Below are positions 38,003 to 50,886 of a stretch of DNA of 64,000 nucleotides, in pieces. The notes below the pieces were generated by a model. That model did not search any database. It had not been told where the DNA came from and saw only the letters and a list, made by a program, of their open reading frames with translations. The position numbers and the translations under genes were made by a program. Positions within the stretch are counted from its first letter, which is position 1; each line of letters starts with the position of its first letter. The DNA comes from Marchantia polymorpha subsp. ruderalis (taxonomy: Eukaryota > Streptophyta > Marchantiopsida > Marchantiales > Marchantiaceae), in contig AP031355.1 in NCBI GenBank assembly GCA_037833965.1, positions 19,679,501 to 19,743,500 of the forward strand. The letters run 5' to 3'.

Positions 38003-41000
38003 ATGGTGGAAGGTCCCGGTGTTCACCGTGTGGCCATTGCCCATAGACGGGTGCTTCTTGGGCGGGTCGGTCTTCTGTCCAAATTTGCATTCTATGGTTG
38101 ATGGAAGATGTGGAGAATTACTCAAGTGTTAGTAAATTTGTGCATTATTCTTTTTAATTTGAAGCTCTTTCTGAGCTGCATATTCTTTAATCGAATTAGT
38201 GGTTGCTCTTCCGTTTACCGTTTAGCTAAAATATGACTAGGGGGTTAACTACATTTTTTGAATTTCAGGCTTTTGTCTGTACATCACCAAGCGGCAGATT
38301 TGCAGAAGGTGCAGAAAACATCAATGGAATGTATTTGTCTTTGATCGAAGCCCATGGAAAGAATATTTTTTACGTACGGTACAACCTGCAAACATTGACC
38401 AACTTTCCAATGCCGTTTGAATTCTAGAAGATGAAACTGAACTTATGGGGTTTACGAAACCGGAATCCCTATGATAATGAGCTTCATCTTATATATTTGA
38501 CCACTGTGCATGTATGTAGAAGCTAGCAGTTGAAATTACTCTTGCGAGAAGGGGCAAAAATGTTTTTTATCGAGTGAATTTAAAGTGCCGAGCAAGCAAG
38601 AAAGTGTCAGCTTTTTATGTTCTTTTGCAGTTCTTCACAAATCATCGATTAGAAAATGCGGCGTTGGAAAAACTTCCAGAAGACGTCATCGTGGTCCATA
38701 TTCACTTCGGAATGTCAGGGTCTTTTCGTACCTTCAAGTTTCCAGGTTCGCCCATGTACCTCATCACCAAATCATCAAGTAGTGTATATACGAAATGCCG
38801 TAGAGGAAGAACAGGAGACCAGTATAGAATCATCCTTCAAAGCCGGATCTCCAGTATTTATGGGGTAGGAAGTACTTCATTTGGCTGCAAGAAGCTCAAA
38901 TCTCTTCCTCCAAGCATTTAAGTGGGTCGTGGTTTACGGAGGGCTTATTTTGCATTTGCCTGCAGGACCAGAACCGAGGGAAAAAACCCGTTTGAGACTG
39001 GAGAACGAAGCAGAAGACGTAGTGGCCCACTTGAGTTCCTCAGTGTGCGTTCATGGTGGAATGGAACTATACAGGTACTTGGATTTTATACATGTAACTG
39101 TTGGCCAAGTTCTGTATGCACTACAGCATAGATAGTAGGCTAGGCACCAGGTATGTGTCATGCTCGACAAGGTGAAAAGCATGTAAAAAATAAACAGCGT
39201 GAAAGCTTCCAACGCTGTTTATCTCTTAACAAAGTCTAGATTACTTTATATGTATCATCGTAAAAAGTGCTTTAATCTTTGACTAAAACCAACATTGCAC
39301 ATAGAATCCTAACAAGTGCTGAACAAATTCTGTAAATTTTGTTCAACACTTCTTAATTACAACATCCCAACAATTTTGTCAGTGATCTTAAAGAATCTGT
39401 CGTTGACAAGTTTCCAAAGCCTCCCTTGCAAATTTTGCTAGCAGAACTCTCGATTGATACCTAATTTTTTATGAAGATGCTGTGTGTAAAACCAGAAAGA
39501 GGCTTACAGAACTGGGACCCGATCCTCTGCGAGACGATGCAGACAAGGAGATAGCCTGGAACAAGATGCAAGTGAGTATTTGTTTCATGAAGTGACGATA
39601 TAAATTTGTATGTGGACGTCATAACCACCTGACCTGAGTTCCTCGACCAAGCTCATGCTTTGCAATAAACTGTGCTAGCGTTGTGTGGGCTGACAGAAAA
39701 CTAAGAAATCAATTGGTGCTTTTCTTATGGATCAATCCATGATTGCCGGCATTGGCAACATATACAGAGCCGGTACGTACCATACGCTATACTATAGCCG
39801 AACTGAACGCCCCATTATTTAGTTCTAAGTACAGTAGGTTCAAAATATTGCTTAGCATGATCTTGTCTTTATTCCAGATTATATATCATTTTCGTACATG
39901 GCCTCTGCATCGTACACTATAGGCTGATCAACTGCTTTTCTTGGACATTTGCAGAGATTCTTTTTGTATGTGGAGTCCACCCTAATCAGCGGTCTTCTTC
40001 TATCAGTCGCTCAACCTTCGAAGACATATGGAACCAAGTAATGCCGATGGATAGCTTGCATATATAGTCACTTATTCAAAGCCTTATCTCCCGCGATAAA
40101 TAAGAGATACCCGCCATACCAACAACCATCCTTCGCCTTTCCGCTTCCCTTTTCACCTTGTGTTGTATACTTCTTAGTCTTCCCAGTCTGTCATTACAAG
40201 CACCGCTCTGCCAGCGTAGGGTCTATTGTGTTCAGGAACGTAGTAGTAAGTACAGTATTAAGCTTTTATAGTCACTCGGTTCAAGGTTGACGTGGTATTA
40301 TGCTGTAGAGAGTCTATTCATCCAGATGTGCCTGATCTTTATAATCTTGATAAGTTTCTCACTGGGTAGTGTATGAGAAACATTATCATGAACAGCAGTC
40401 ATGTGTCGGTTTTGCAGTACACAGTCGTCTTCTCCATATCGATCTAATACATACGTTTTGACTTGACTCCTATAATGGGGTGATACAGAGTACGAGGCTA
40501 CTACATGTCGGTGTTATCGCAGGATCTATCATCACTGTGTCGCCAGAGGAAGCAGGCAAGTCCACATCTGTTGCCTCTTTCTATCCGGTTGATAATTTTA
40601 CCTGGTCGCATGAATCGTCTTGAATTCACCGCAGGATTGTTTGTTTCACCTATACGAGAGTGTATCTACCGATAGTATTATCCAACTTTTGTCGCTTTAT
40701 GTATGGTGAAGTGACTAGTACTTGGATGAAGTTATGGTTTCCTATTTTCAACTGTGAAATGACACCGTTTTACGACAGGGAAACCATTTTCGAAACTGAA
40801 ATCTGGAGAGAGGCGCTACGTTTACAATCACAAATCTTGTAGAAGGTGTGGGGGGCCAGTAATAAATTGGACAATAGCTGCCAGGTTGGACTCCTGAAAA
40901 ATAGCACCCTTCATAGCTCATCAATTAGCTTCGTCGTCACGCTTGGGCCTCTTAAAACCACTAACTTCTGTCCGTTGTCACAGAACTTGTTATGCTTGTG

Positions 41001-41917
41001 ATGCATGTCAACCTCTCATAGATGGCGTTGAACCACGGAGAAAGACATTTGTAGACGCTGTTAGAAGCAAGGGACACGAGGAAGAGGACGACGGACCAGC
41101 TGATACTGATACATTGAACGAGAGCCCTGTAAAGCATGGAGATGAATCTGTTCCTAAACGCTTTGAGAATAAGAAGGCACCTGCGAAGAAAGCGAAGACA
41201 TCTACAATAGCTTTCAGGTTCCTCCTGTTCTCAACGAAGTCTTCCTCACTATTTCTACGTGAACTGTATGGGGTGTATATTAAGACTCCTGTATTTATGA
41301 CTGTGGCGTAAGAGCATCTATGCAAGATCTACTGATTTTGTTATTCCCTCTAAGTTTTGGACAATATTTTATTTTATGTACGTATATAAAATAAAATATT
41401 ATCTATGTCATACACAGTTTCTTCAAGTGCTTTACCATACGTCACTTGAAGATGATTAAATCAAAAATACATTTATGCTTCCGTGTTCAAGCAGGTGGTT
41501 TGTCGATGTTATTTTTCAGAAAAGAAAGCACAATTATTTTGAGATTCCTCCATGATTTTGTCAAGCTCTTTTTAAGAAATGCGCTCTTAATTTGACATAT
41601 TTGATTCGAATAATTACAGGAAGAGGAAGGTAATGGATGGAAAAATAGTGGAGCACCAAGCTTTGAAAGATATCCCTACTGGTGGTCTAGTTGACTTCCC
41701 AGGGAGCTTGGACGACTTGATCTGGCCAAGTGCTGATCCTGCATCGTTGAAAGGAAGTAAGTTGTCCAACGCAGTCCACGTCCAGAGCAAGCGCTCTAAT
41801 ACAACGATTGCGAATCATAATGCCGCTGTCAGTTCAAGAATTGAAGTGGATAAGAAGTTCTCGACACGACCTAGAACTCGTGCTGCTAGGAAGAAAGTAG
41901 ACACGCAAGATCAGTAG
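38003..41917 (+). CDS. Fpg/Nei-family DNA glycosylase/AP lyase with Val2 and a long basic tail, eleven exons
   Basis: The spliced product is 443 residues. Exons: 38003-38065, 38269-38373, 38631-38745, 38966-39074, 39496-39571, 39697-39772, 39955-40037, 40489-40555, 40779-40884, 40984-41217, 41620-41917; all phases agree. The family removes oxidised bases and cleaves the abasic site (base excision repair). The N-terminus is MVEGPGVHRV, with Val where most members have the Pro nucleophile; vertebrate NEIL3 also has Val there. Conserved features: SPSGRFAEG 27-35, AHGKN with catalytic-type Lys52, HIHFGMSGSFRTF 79-91, the H2TH region with GPDPL 138-142 and IAGIGNIYRAEILF (Asn177), and a zinc finger C252-x2-C255-x16-C272-x2-C275 with Arg267. 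Residues 277-443 are an extra acidic then Lys/Arg-rich tail with likely nuclear signals (KKAPAKKAK, RKRK). Intron 8 uses a GC donor. It differs from angiosperm FPG1, which begins MPELPEVE. Confidence 0.88.
39203..39236. repeat. Short inverted repeat in glycosylase intron 4
   Basis: ATAAACAGCGT pairs with ACGCTGTTTAT across about 11 bases. A second imperfect pair (AAGTGCTGAACAAA with TTTTGTTCAACACTT) follows near 39,315-39,353 in the same intron. Confidence 0.7.
41355..41398. repeat. Perfect AT-rich inverted repeat in glycosylase intron 10
   Basis: AATATTTTATTTTAT and its complement flank a loop of about eight bases. A second pair, CTTCAAGTG with CACTTGAAG, lies close by at about 41,422-41,453. 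Confidence 0.75.
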
Positions 41918-41994
41918 ATCAAGCAGAAGACTTTGACCGTTGTTCGTTGGTTAATAATGACACAATTTTGTGAGAAAGTGGATCACTTGTATCC

Positions 41995-42046
41995 TCAAGT
42001 GATTCGATAAGGCTCTCAAACATGAGAGCCTTATCGAATCGCTTGA
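41995..42046. repeat. Long inverted repeat with six-base loop
   Basis: A 23-bp arm beginning TCAAGTGATTCGATAAGG pairs with its downstream complement, one mismatch, around the loop AAACAT. It lies about 80 bases past the glycosylase stop codon, so it is probably in the 3' UTR. Confidence 0.9.
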
Positions 42047-43110
42047 TACTTGCTCATAGGTTTGATGTACCAAGAAGTCTTTGGCCACTGTTATCTGCTT
42101 GTTTTTCCTCATCTTACTTATAATCGTTACTTCTGGTCGTCCTTTATGTTCCACCACAAGGAAATCGTCAGGTCAACCCCGTAAGACAGTTTCCATCCCT
42201 TTGTGGTGCTCCTGACTTTTTGACGCCCGTCTAGACAATTGTTCTCTTCCTCAAAGAGATTTTGTCCAGTAGTCCACCGATCTGTTGGAATTGCTTTGCC
42301 TCATATCGATGTTCTTCAGCACGTTGAGTTATCAGCTTTTCGTAGTATGAGAATTTTCTTACTGGCCTTTAGCTCACGGTACTCTCGCTGTCGTTATTGT
42401 CTAGGTCCTTTTATAAACAAGTCAGCTGAGGCTTTTTCTTTCATGAGACTACCACGTTCAGTTGCTGCTCAGTATGGACGAGTTAATCAGCGGAAGACAG
42501 TCGGACATGTTGCTCAGACTGCTGAGTACCTTTTACCTTCGATAACTACTGTTGGTCAAGGTACTAAGTATCGGTTACCGGTAGCCAGACCTCATTCAGC
42601 GTTAGGTTTGACTTTGTATCCAATTGGATATGTTTTTCCTTTGTGCAGGTTGTTTTCTAGAGTGTTAATGCTTTGACCTTCGTGTATCTTCTTTATTGCG
42701 AGAATGAATACATGATCTTACGACACTCATCTTACTTCTTCTCATAGTGTTTATTTTTTTTATGTCTGACCACCCTTTAAACCAACTTTCGAATGTACAT
42801 TGAAGTAATAGAAGTTCTTCTGAAAACAGCGAGAGCTTCGTGATCATAAAGTATTGAGTACGAAATTCCTCCCTATGATTGTCTCTTTGCGAAGAATAAG
42901 CTCTTAATTCTTGCGAAAACCTTAGTTTGTAAATGTTGAGTCTTCAGATGATAAGTATCATCTTGTACATGCTCAATCTTCTGCCTCTGAACCATACTTA
43001 CACTCCAATGAAATAGTTTCTTATAAACAGCCAGTTTTTTAACACATTAAACCACTGGACACTTTGCAAGCCTCTACTTGCAAAAGTTTTGAACTTCATA
43101 AATTTTGCGA

Positions 43111-43182
43111 CCTCACTTCACGCTTGCTGAAAGGTAGTACGTGAAGTGCCACGTACTACCTTTCAGCAAGCGTGAAGTGAGG
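43111..43182. repeat. Perfect 33-bp palindrome with six-base loop
   Basis: The arm at 43111-43143 (starting CCTCACTTCACGCTTGC) is exactly complementary to 43150-43182. The loop is AAGTGC. Confidence 0.95.
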
Positions 43183-43235
43183 TGCGTTCACAGTGAACAG
43201 CGCTCGACACTGTGAACGCACTTCACAGAGTCGAG
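43182..43235. repeat. Overlapping second and third hairpins
   Basis: GTGCGTTCACAGTG pairs perfectly with CACTGTGAACGCAC around a 12-base loop, starting immediately after the 33-bp palindrome. Part of its loop and flank (GCTCGAC with GTCGAGC) can form an alternative stem. Confidence 0.85.
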
Positions 43236-46200
43236 CATCACCGAAAGTATTTAGTATAGCTTATTTAAACCGACATGGTCATCATTATGTACGCGTTAGT
43301 CTGCCTACATAGTGTGATGGAGGAGGCAGATTGCATCCTGATGTAAATTTGCATCTGTCTTGTCATATCTATGCGGGATTGCTAGACATCAAGACATGCA
43401 GACGATGGAAGAAAAATGGAGCGAAGTTGCAGCAAGGCCAAAGAAAAACCTTGTTTGTGAACATACGTTAGACGTATGCTAATTATTAACCTCCAGCGCA
43501 TAAGTATTTAATTTATCCTATGGAAGAGGTTTAAAGATAAAGGTTCAAATATCATCTGATCTGATTCTTGTCATCTTGATCAAGATATCATAGCTATGTT
43601 GTCTTCAAAAGGATCAAAGTTTGCATCTTCTCGAAGACTGCGTAGCGCACCATTTCCAAACACTTTTGCGAGACTCTAGTTAGCTGAAAGCCAAAACTAT
43701 CGTTCTCTGCTGTTGTTAGCACTGCAGTAAGCCCGTAGATCACAACTCAGGAACTGCTATTCTATGGATAGCGAGTTGATAATAGGATCGAGACGGACAT
43801 GTCAACAGAATTCTTGTTTCGGTTGCAAGGAAGACCTGTCAAGCTTGCAATTGTAGTGATCGATCTACAAGCATCCTGATAATCATGGGTTTGGAGGATC
43901 GTCATCATTAGGATACGACATACTAGTGAGCAACATGAGAGAGTGGCGACCCAAGTCTTTGTGGAAGAGTAGGTAATGTACCAGGTTCGTAAGGAGTGGA
44001 TAATATACTAAGGGTACAAGGCTAATTACCAGTAGATAATGAACCCAAAGTAATGGCAGAGTCGCTCGTACATTTCAAATTTCGTTTGTATAATAAGAAA
44101 AGTCTCTCTTTACATCGTTGTATGGGCAATTGAGTACATCAAAGATTTAAGAATGAAAACTAGAGGAGGTTTTTTTGTTTTGTTTTGTCATTTTATGTCC
44201 ATTCATAGCTTCATAACTTCATACTGATGATTTGCAGTGGAATATATATATAAACTGTGAAAATTGTGTTCAAGCGGTTGATATTGTGCTTTGTTTTTCC
44301 TTAAAGAATACAGTCATATGATTTATCGGCATTGTGAAATTTAATTGCACAATGTTAGTCTTACCGCTGTCTTGTACAATCTTTTCCACTTCAAGTAAGA
44401 TCTTTATCTAAATTAGAGTCGATATATCCAAAGATTAAGAGCATCGTCAGGCATGAGAGCATTCCTCGATATTTATCAAGATTATATAATATTGAATTAA
44501 CATATAATTAATAATAATATATTAATTTGAATATGATGTTGAACAGTATATCAATCGCATACCCGGTTGAACTTCATTTCTTATGTATACTTGACTTTAC
44601 GTCACTTTATTTGTTCTGGTAAAATGGTTTTTCACATGATGTATAAAAACAACAAACAATCAAAATAAACAACAATCTTGATCTCTAAATATTTATCAAG
44701 TTGTAAATTTGTTTTCATACAAAGATTTTCAGTAATCATCATGTACATAGTCAATCAATTATTTGACATTATAAAAAATTACACTAAACACAAGATAAGA
44801 TCTAGTTTGACTTTGAAACATCTAAAATTTTACTTCAAGATCATCAAAGTGTTATTTATTTTGAATATAATGTTAATCTATCAGTTATTTTATACCAAAA
44901 CTAATTTCAAACTCATTGCAAACCTTTAAAATTTGACATTTTCACCAGCTTATGATATAAAATGTTGAACATCAAACTTTTCTCTAAGTCATTTGTTGCA
45001 TAAAGATTTCAAAAAGTTTAAATGATGAATCAAAGTAGTATTTACATGCTTGTGATTTTTCAATTCAAATCTTTCAGGTAAGTTTTGAATAAATATAACT
45101 CAAATTCATAATTTTTTTAATATTTTACTTGTTTTTAAAAAATCTAATACTAAGAATTTTTATAGTGCATCAAGATTATTGTAAAAAAAAAATATATATA
45201 TATTAATTTAAACTTGTGATCATCAAAAGTTTTTAAGCTGCAGTAAACATATTTTCCACATAAAATTATTAACCTACATCACTGGAGACAGGGAACTAAA
45301 AGACATCTCGTGGCGACACGGCCTATCGGTGAGATCTCAGCGTGGTCACACGTCCTCGGAAGTCAGAGGATCCATATGACCTGCCTACTATTCACAAAAG
45401 TTAAATTCGTCTTTTAACATAACTCCAAGGATCCCAAATACTTAGTGTAGTTTTTGAAATGTAAACAATTCATCAAATTGTTTGTTTCATTGTCTACTCC
45501 TTGCTTTTATCCATACAAAAATTTTAAAAACTTGTAAAATATATTTTCTTGATTGCTTTACAATCTTTTAGATTGAGTTTGATCTAAAGTATTTATGAAA
45601 ATTTAATATCAATTTTTATATCCAAAAAATATTTCAAAAAATAAAATTACACACATGAGATTTTAACATATCTAGCTATTAGAAAATGTCTCTTATTGTA
45701 TTCAACAAGTTTTTTGTAGACATTATGGAAATTCTTTATTGAAATTACTTTGTAAATTCACTAAATGTTCATCAAATGTTAAATTTTTGAAACTTTCAAT
45801 CAATGATTCAATTCACCTTTACATTACTGCATTTATTTCAAATTTATGTAATAAAACATAAGTCTCATTGTATGAAAAAGCTTAAACCTCTTATAAGATC
45901 ATTATCAAATCATTGTTATTAAAAATATGTTTGTTAACTTAAAAATTTGATTAAATCTATTCATATTTTAATTTAATAAAAAATGTTCAAATGAAATTCT
46001 TGAACTTATCTGAACCTTGAAATTTTCTGCTTGAATTTAATGTGTTTGAATGTGTATAATTTGTATTCATGTTTTTAAACTTTTTTGTATTAAAATTTAG
46101 TCTAAAAACACAATAATCTAGTTTTTCTATGAAATAATAATAAGAAAATAATCTTCAACAATATATGAAATAATAAAAATTTATTTGAAAATGATAATTT

Positions 46201-46439
46201 TTCAATAAATATTTGATGATCTAGATTCATTGAACAAAAAAATTCTTACAAACAATCAATACATAAAAGATTGAATTTATGATTTTTATAATTTCACTTT
46301 TTTAAAAGTCAAATATAATTTTTTCTACAAAATGAAAATTTTAGTTTCAATATATTATTCTTATGAATGAATAAATATGCGTTACATAAAATACATGAAC
46401 AAACAATCAATCAATTGTTCATACTTTAATCCAAAAAAT

Positions 46440-46443
<4 letters not shown>

Positions 46444-46477
<34 letters not shown>
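46444..46477. repeat. (TA)n microsatellite
   Basis: About seventeen TA units. Confidence 0.9.
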
Positions 46478-46479
<2 letters not shown>

Positions 46480-48551
46480 GTTCATCATTTTTGGTCCAAA
46501 CTTGTGTGCTAAACATGATTGGTTCAACAAATTTTTGTTAGCCAATCATCTTTGATCACTAAATTTAATAATTTATTTATTTAAACCATTTTTTTAATTA
46601 CTTTAATTTAATTTTTATTATGTTTTAGAGTGAAATAAAAGATTTGCATTTTAATTGCTGATTGTTCGCAGAATTTTTATGTTTGTGTCGATCTAAATTT
46701 AAAATTTAATTTTTTTTCAATTTTGAAAATGACAAAAATCAAACTTTATAAAAAATATGTATGTAAAAAATAAAACATTTTAATTTTTTATTTCAATATT
46801 TTAATCATTTTTTATTTTAATAATCATCAATGAATAGTATATAATATGAGCATTCAAAATGTTATACTTTATGACGTTATTATTTGACTATCTCTTTCTA
46901 ACTTTGATATTCAACACTAGAACTACAAGTTTGAAATATGTTAATTTTCCAAACTATGTTAATTTTATCAAATATAAAATATTTTTTTTATTTTTTTATG
47001 ATATTAATAATTTTCAATTATATTGTAAATTTGAAAATAAATTATTTGTGATTAATAATTACATGATTTTCACATATCAAAAAATTTCAAATTTTTAATA
47101 TATTATACTAAATATTTAATTTTTGCTAGTGTGCAGAAAAAAAACATTACATATATAAATCTTCACAAATACAATATTTAGAATTTGACAATGATGATTA
47201 TTTCGCATAAACCATCCACTATCAAGTAAAAGTTCAAAAAAAAAATTAAATATATATAATAACAAAATGCAGAATCAAAAGTAAATTTAAACCTTTTACA
47301 CTGAGATAAAGTGCAAATTTCATATCATTGAGATCAAGCAATGTATACATTAACTCAAATTTTAATTTGGATAGTTTAACCTTGCTCAGCATTTAAATTA
47401 TGTTGTCATTAAATTAAAGCTAGTCAAAACTCTAGAAAAAAAAATATTATTTTTCATCAAGAGAAATTTTCTGAGTTTATGTGGACATAATCCATAATAG
47501 CAAATCACGTATTTATGTGTTGACATTTCTATGTAGAATTGTGAATTATCATTTTTTGTTTGTGCAATGTTTATACATTGATATCAAAGCAATATACTTG
47601 CTTAGCTCTCTAGCTTCATGGGCGTGAAACATTATGTGCATACATCTTTTGATTTGAAGATGGATTGTGAAAACAAGGAGAGTGCAAAAAAGAATAAAAA
47701 AAAAAGAAGTAAGGGAATAAGCACATGTAATCAAGTATTTTTCATCCATCATCATGAACATCTAGCTAGTTAATTGGTTTTAGTGAATTCAACTGCGTAT
47801 GGAAAAAAGTAAGTAAGTATTAATCATGAATGTGCATAGTACTTTAACCTATAGAAGTAACAAAAGAAAGTTAATTTGTATGGAGTTCAAAGAAAAAAAA
47901 AGGTGGATGCATGATTTATTTGCCTATTTAAAACAACACTAATCCTGAAAAACTTAAAAAGTTGAGTTGTTTACTTATATGCTTATTTTAAATCATGCTT
48001 GGAACATTGCAATGATACCAAAGAAGAATAATTAGCAAGTCAATTCTCCAGTTTGTTTGATCTAAAAATAGTATAAGGCTTAAAAAAATGACTAATTTAA
48101 TATTAAAATCAAATTTTTATTTACCCAATCTCGTGGTTTAAACGTCAAGCTTTGTGAAATTATTTTTTTGTTGTAGTCCAGAAGAAGTACATAAAACATA
48201 TGATTTACAAGTTTAACATAGAATATTCTAAAGGAGTATGCACTTTAAATTTTAAGGAATGTGACAAAATTGATTTTAAAAAAAAATGTAAAATACAATA
48301 AAAGAAAAGATGCAAAAATCAATTTGATAAGCATGTGAAAATGAAACAAGAATCCACAAGAATACATAATACAAAACACATCAAAATTCCAATACAAGCA
48401 GCACATTTCATACAATGCAACAATCTTAAGAGACTTTTGCAACAAATATGATATTAATGACATTTTCACTAACAAATAATGTTATGATTTTGAAATATTC
48501 ACTTGATATAGATTTAATTTCAAATAATATTCATGTTAGATTTAATATAAT

Positions 48552-48597
48552 AATATTCATAATTGTGAAGAGATCTCTCTTCACAATTATGAATATT
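48552..48597. repeat. Near-perfect 46-bp palindrome
   Basis: A 22-bp arm starting AATATTCATAATTGTGAAG pairs exactly with its complement across only two bases (TC). Confidence 0.95.
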
Positions 48598-50848
48598 TTC
48601 AATGTACATTAAAAAATATGATTAATAAAGTTCATGTATGCAAACTTTATGATTGCATTTCAAAGATCACTTATGAATAAAAATTACAATAGGTGATGAA
48701 ATTTTTATCACGATAAAATAACATTTGTAACATTTTTATAACATTTATTATAAAAAATATTTTGCAGTGTGAAAAAAATTTGAATCATTAATATATTTTT
48801 TTCATTAATAAATTCCTTATCAAAATTTTGCAAATCTTCAAGCTCATCATTGAGATCATCATTGTTTGCATTTTTAACTAATTACCAATTCATGGATTTT
48901 ATAAAAAATTGTAAAATATGATTTGAAAATTCTTTTAAAAAAATATTATTACAAAATATTTATTTATAATAACAATCTTATGCTTATAAAATTATTTGAT
49001 AACATGAAAGAGTAAATTTCACAAAATTTTATTTTCAATTATTTTTTCCATGTCTTTGATCTGATTTTTGATAACTATTCATATTTTGAAATCAAAATCA
49101 GAATATCTATTGTATATTGCACAATAAATTTTTTTATATTTATTTTAAACTTTATTTTTTCAAATTAATATTTTTTCAAAAATATTTGTTACCAAATTAA
49201 ATACAAATATTTCAAAAAATTGGCAATAAAATTTGTGTCAAATATTTTTCAATTTGTAAAAAAATTTATTCTTCATATTTTTATCATGAATATATTTATA
49301 TTTTAATTTATAGATGAAATGTCAAAAAATTTCAATTGTTTGCACTTTTTTCAATTTTTTTCTGATTTTTATTTTGTTCAACTGCCAACTCTCTGAAATA
49401 TTTGAATATCACAATAATTTTTTTTTTAAAATTTGATAGTTTAGATATTTTGTGACAAACAAGTTTATACTAAACAAAAAAAAGTTTCCACTATTGTTCC
49501 CTCATAGAATTTTTTGGTCTCTAATGGAAATCTAGACGCCTAAACTCAAAGAAAATTCTGCAAGTAATTTTTGCAACAAATGATTCCGCTGTGAAAAATG
49601 ATTTTGTAGATATTTTCAAAAATTTATGAGGATAAATGATAAAAAACACAATTAAAATAAACATATAAAAGCAAAAGATAAATATTATTACTATTTTTAA
49701 AACTGATATGATATTGTAATAAAAAATATTAAGCAATAAAAAAATCATATGATAAGAAAAAATTATTTATTTTTCAAATTTAAAAACCAATTCCAATTTC
49801 AAAATTTTAGGAATTTTTGAAATAATTAATTTTGAGAAATTTAAATTTAAAAATCTTTCCCTTTTTCCTGGGTGGAAGTGGCTCACTTAACTTCAAAATT
49901 GTATGATATTCTTGGCAAGCAACACCATTCATAACTATACAAACAGTAGTGATCGGCATCCATCCCTTCCCGCCAGATTGTTCAATCAAGAAGCCCGATA
50001 TCCACATGATTCATTATATTTATCTTTATACTAAAGTTTAATATTTAAAAAAAAGTTATATTTCAATTTGAGATCATTTTAATTGAAAATAAACTTAATT
50101 ATCATCATATTTACAGAAAATTTGGAAAAAATTAATTTAATTAAAAATAATAATTTTTCTTTTTTAAATAAAATTATTCAAAAAAATGTCAAATTTATTT
50201 GTAAAAATCATATAAAATTTACATTTATGTCATTTTGATTTTTTTATTTGAAATAATAAAAAAAAATCATCTTAAATCATATTTTTTAAAATTTTTTAAA
50301 ATTTTTCAATCATAAGTAAACTTAGCATTCCATATGTTAAGTTCTTGTAATATTAATTTTTCAAATTACAAAAAAATATATAAATATTGCTTTCTCATGA
50401 GTATTAATATTAGGTTATTTATAACAATATATATCTATGCATTAAAGCTTAAAAAATTCAATAAGGAACCATAATAAACTTTCACTAATTTTATGATTTG
50501 TTGTTAATTTTTAGTGACATTAAACATTACAAAAAAATTTATTTTATTTTTCAAATTTTAGCAAAATTTGAATTTTTACAAAATCTTTAAGATATTATAA
50601 CTATTTGCTTTGTTATTGAATGTATATTTCATATTTTGCATAACTATTCAATGATTAATTTTTAACGGATTAAAAGATTCCAGACATATGCACACAATAT
50701 AAAATAGATATTAACCTAATAAAAAATCATAAATCAAAATAAAATTATTTTATTTATTTATTATTTTATTTTAATAAAATAATTATTATTTTGGTTTTTT
50801 ATTTTTTATTAATGTACTCATGATGCTTTCGACCTTCAACGACGAGGA

Positions 50849-50886
50849 TGTCATCGCCAAATGTTATTTTACATTTGGCGATGACA
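50849..50886. repeat. Perfect 16-bp inverted repeat, six-base loop
   Basis: TGTCATCGCCAAATGT pairs with its exact complement around TATTTT. It lies in one of the GC-normal islands and inside a minus-strand frame of 77 codons that is otherwise unassigned. Confidence 0.9.

Larger units (their letters stand above)
41918..44400. other. 2.5 kb downstream of the glycosylase gene, hairpins but no confident gene
   Basis: Contains the palindromes listed separately and one plus-strand frame (42,239-42,676, TTG start, 145 codons) with no recognised domain. The remainder is ordinary AT-rich sequence. Confidence 0.35.

Noticed and set aside
37374-38090. 238-codon minus-strand frame
   Set aside because: It is antisense to glycosylase exon 1 and overlaps another minus frame; GC-rich sequence keeps several frames open by chance.
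42239-42676. 145-codon plus-strand frame
   Set aside because: It has only a TTG start, no recognised domain and no splice context; kept only as a note in the intergenic entry.
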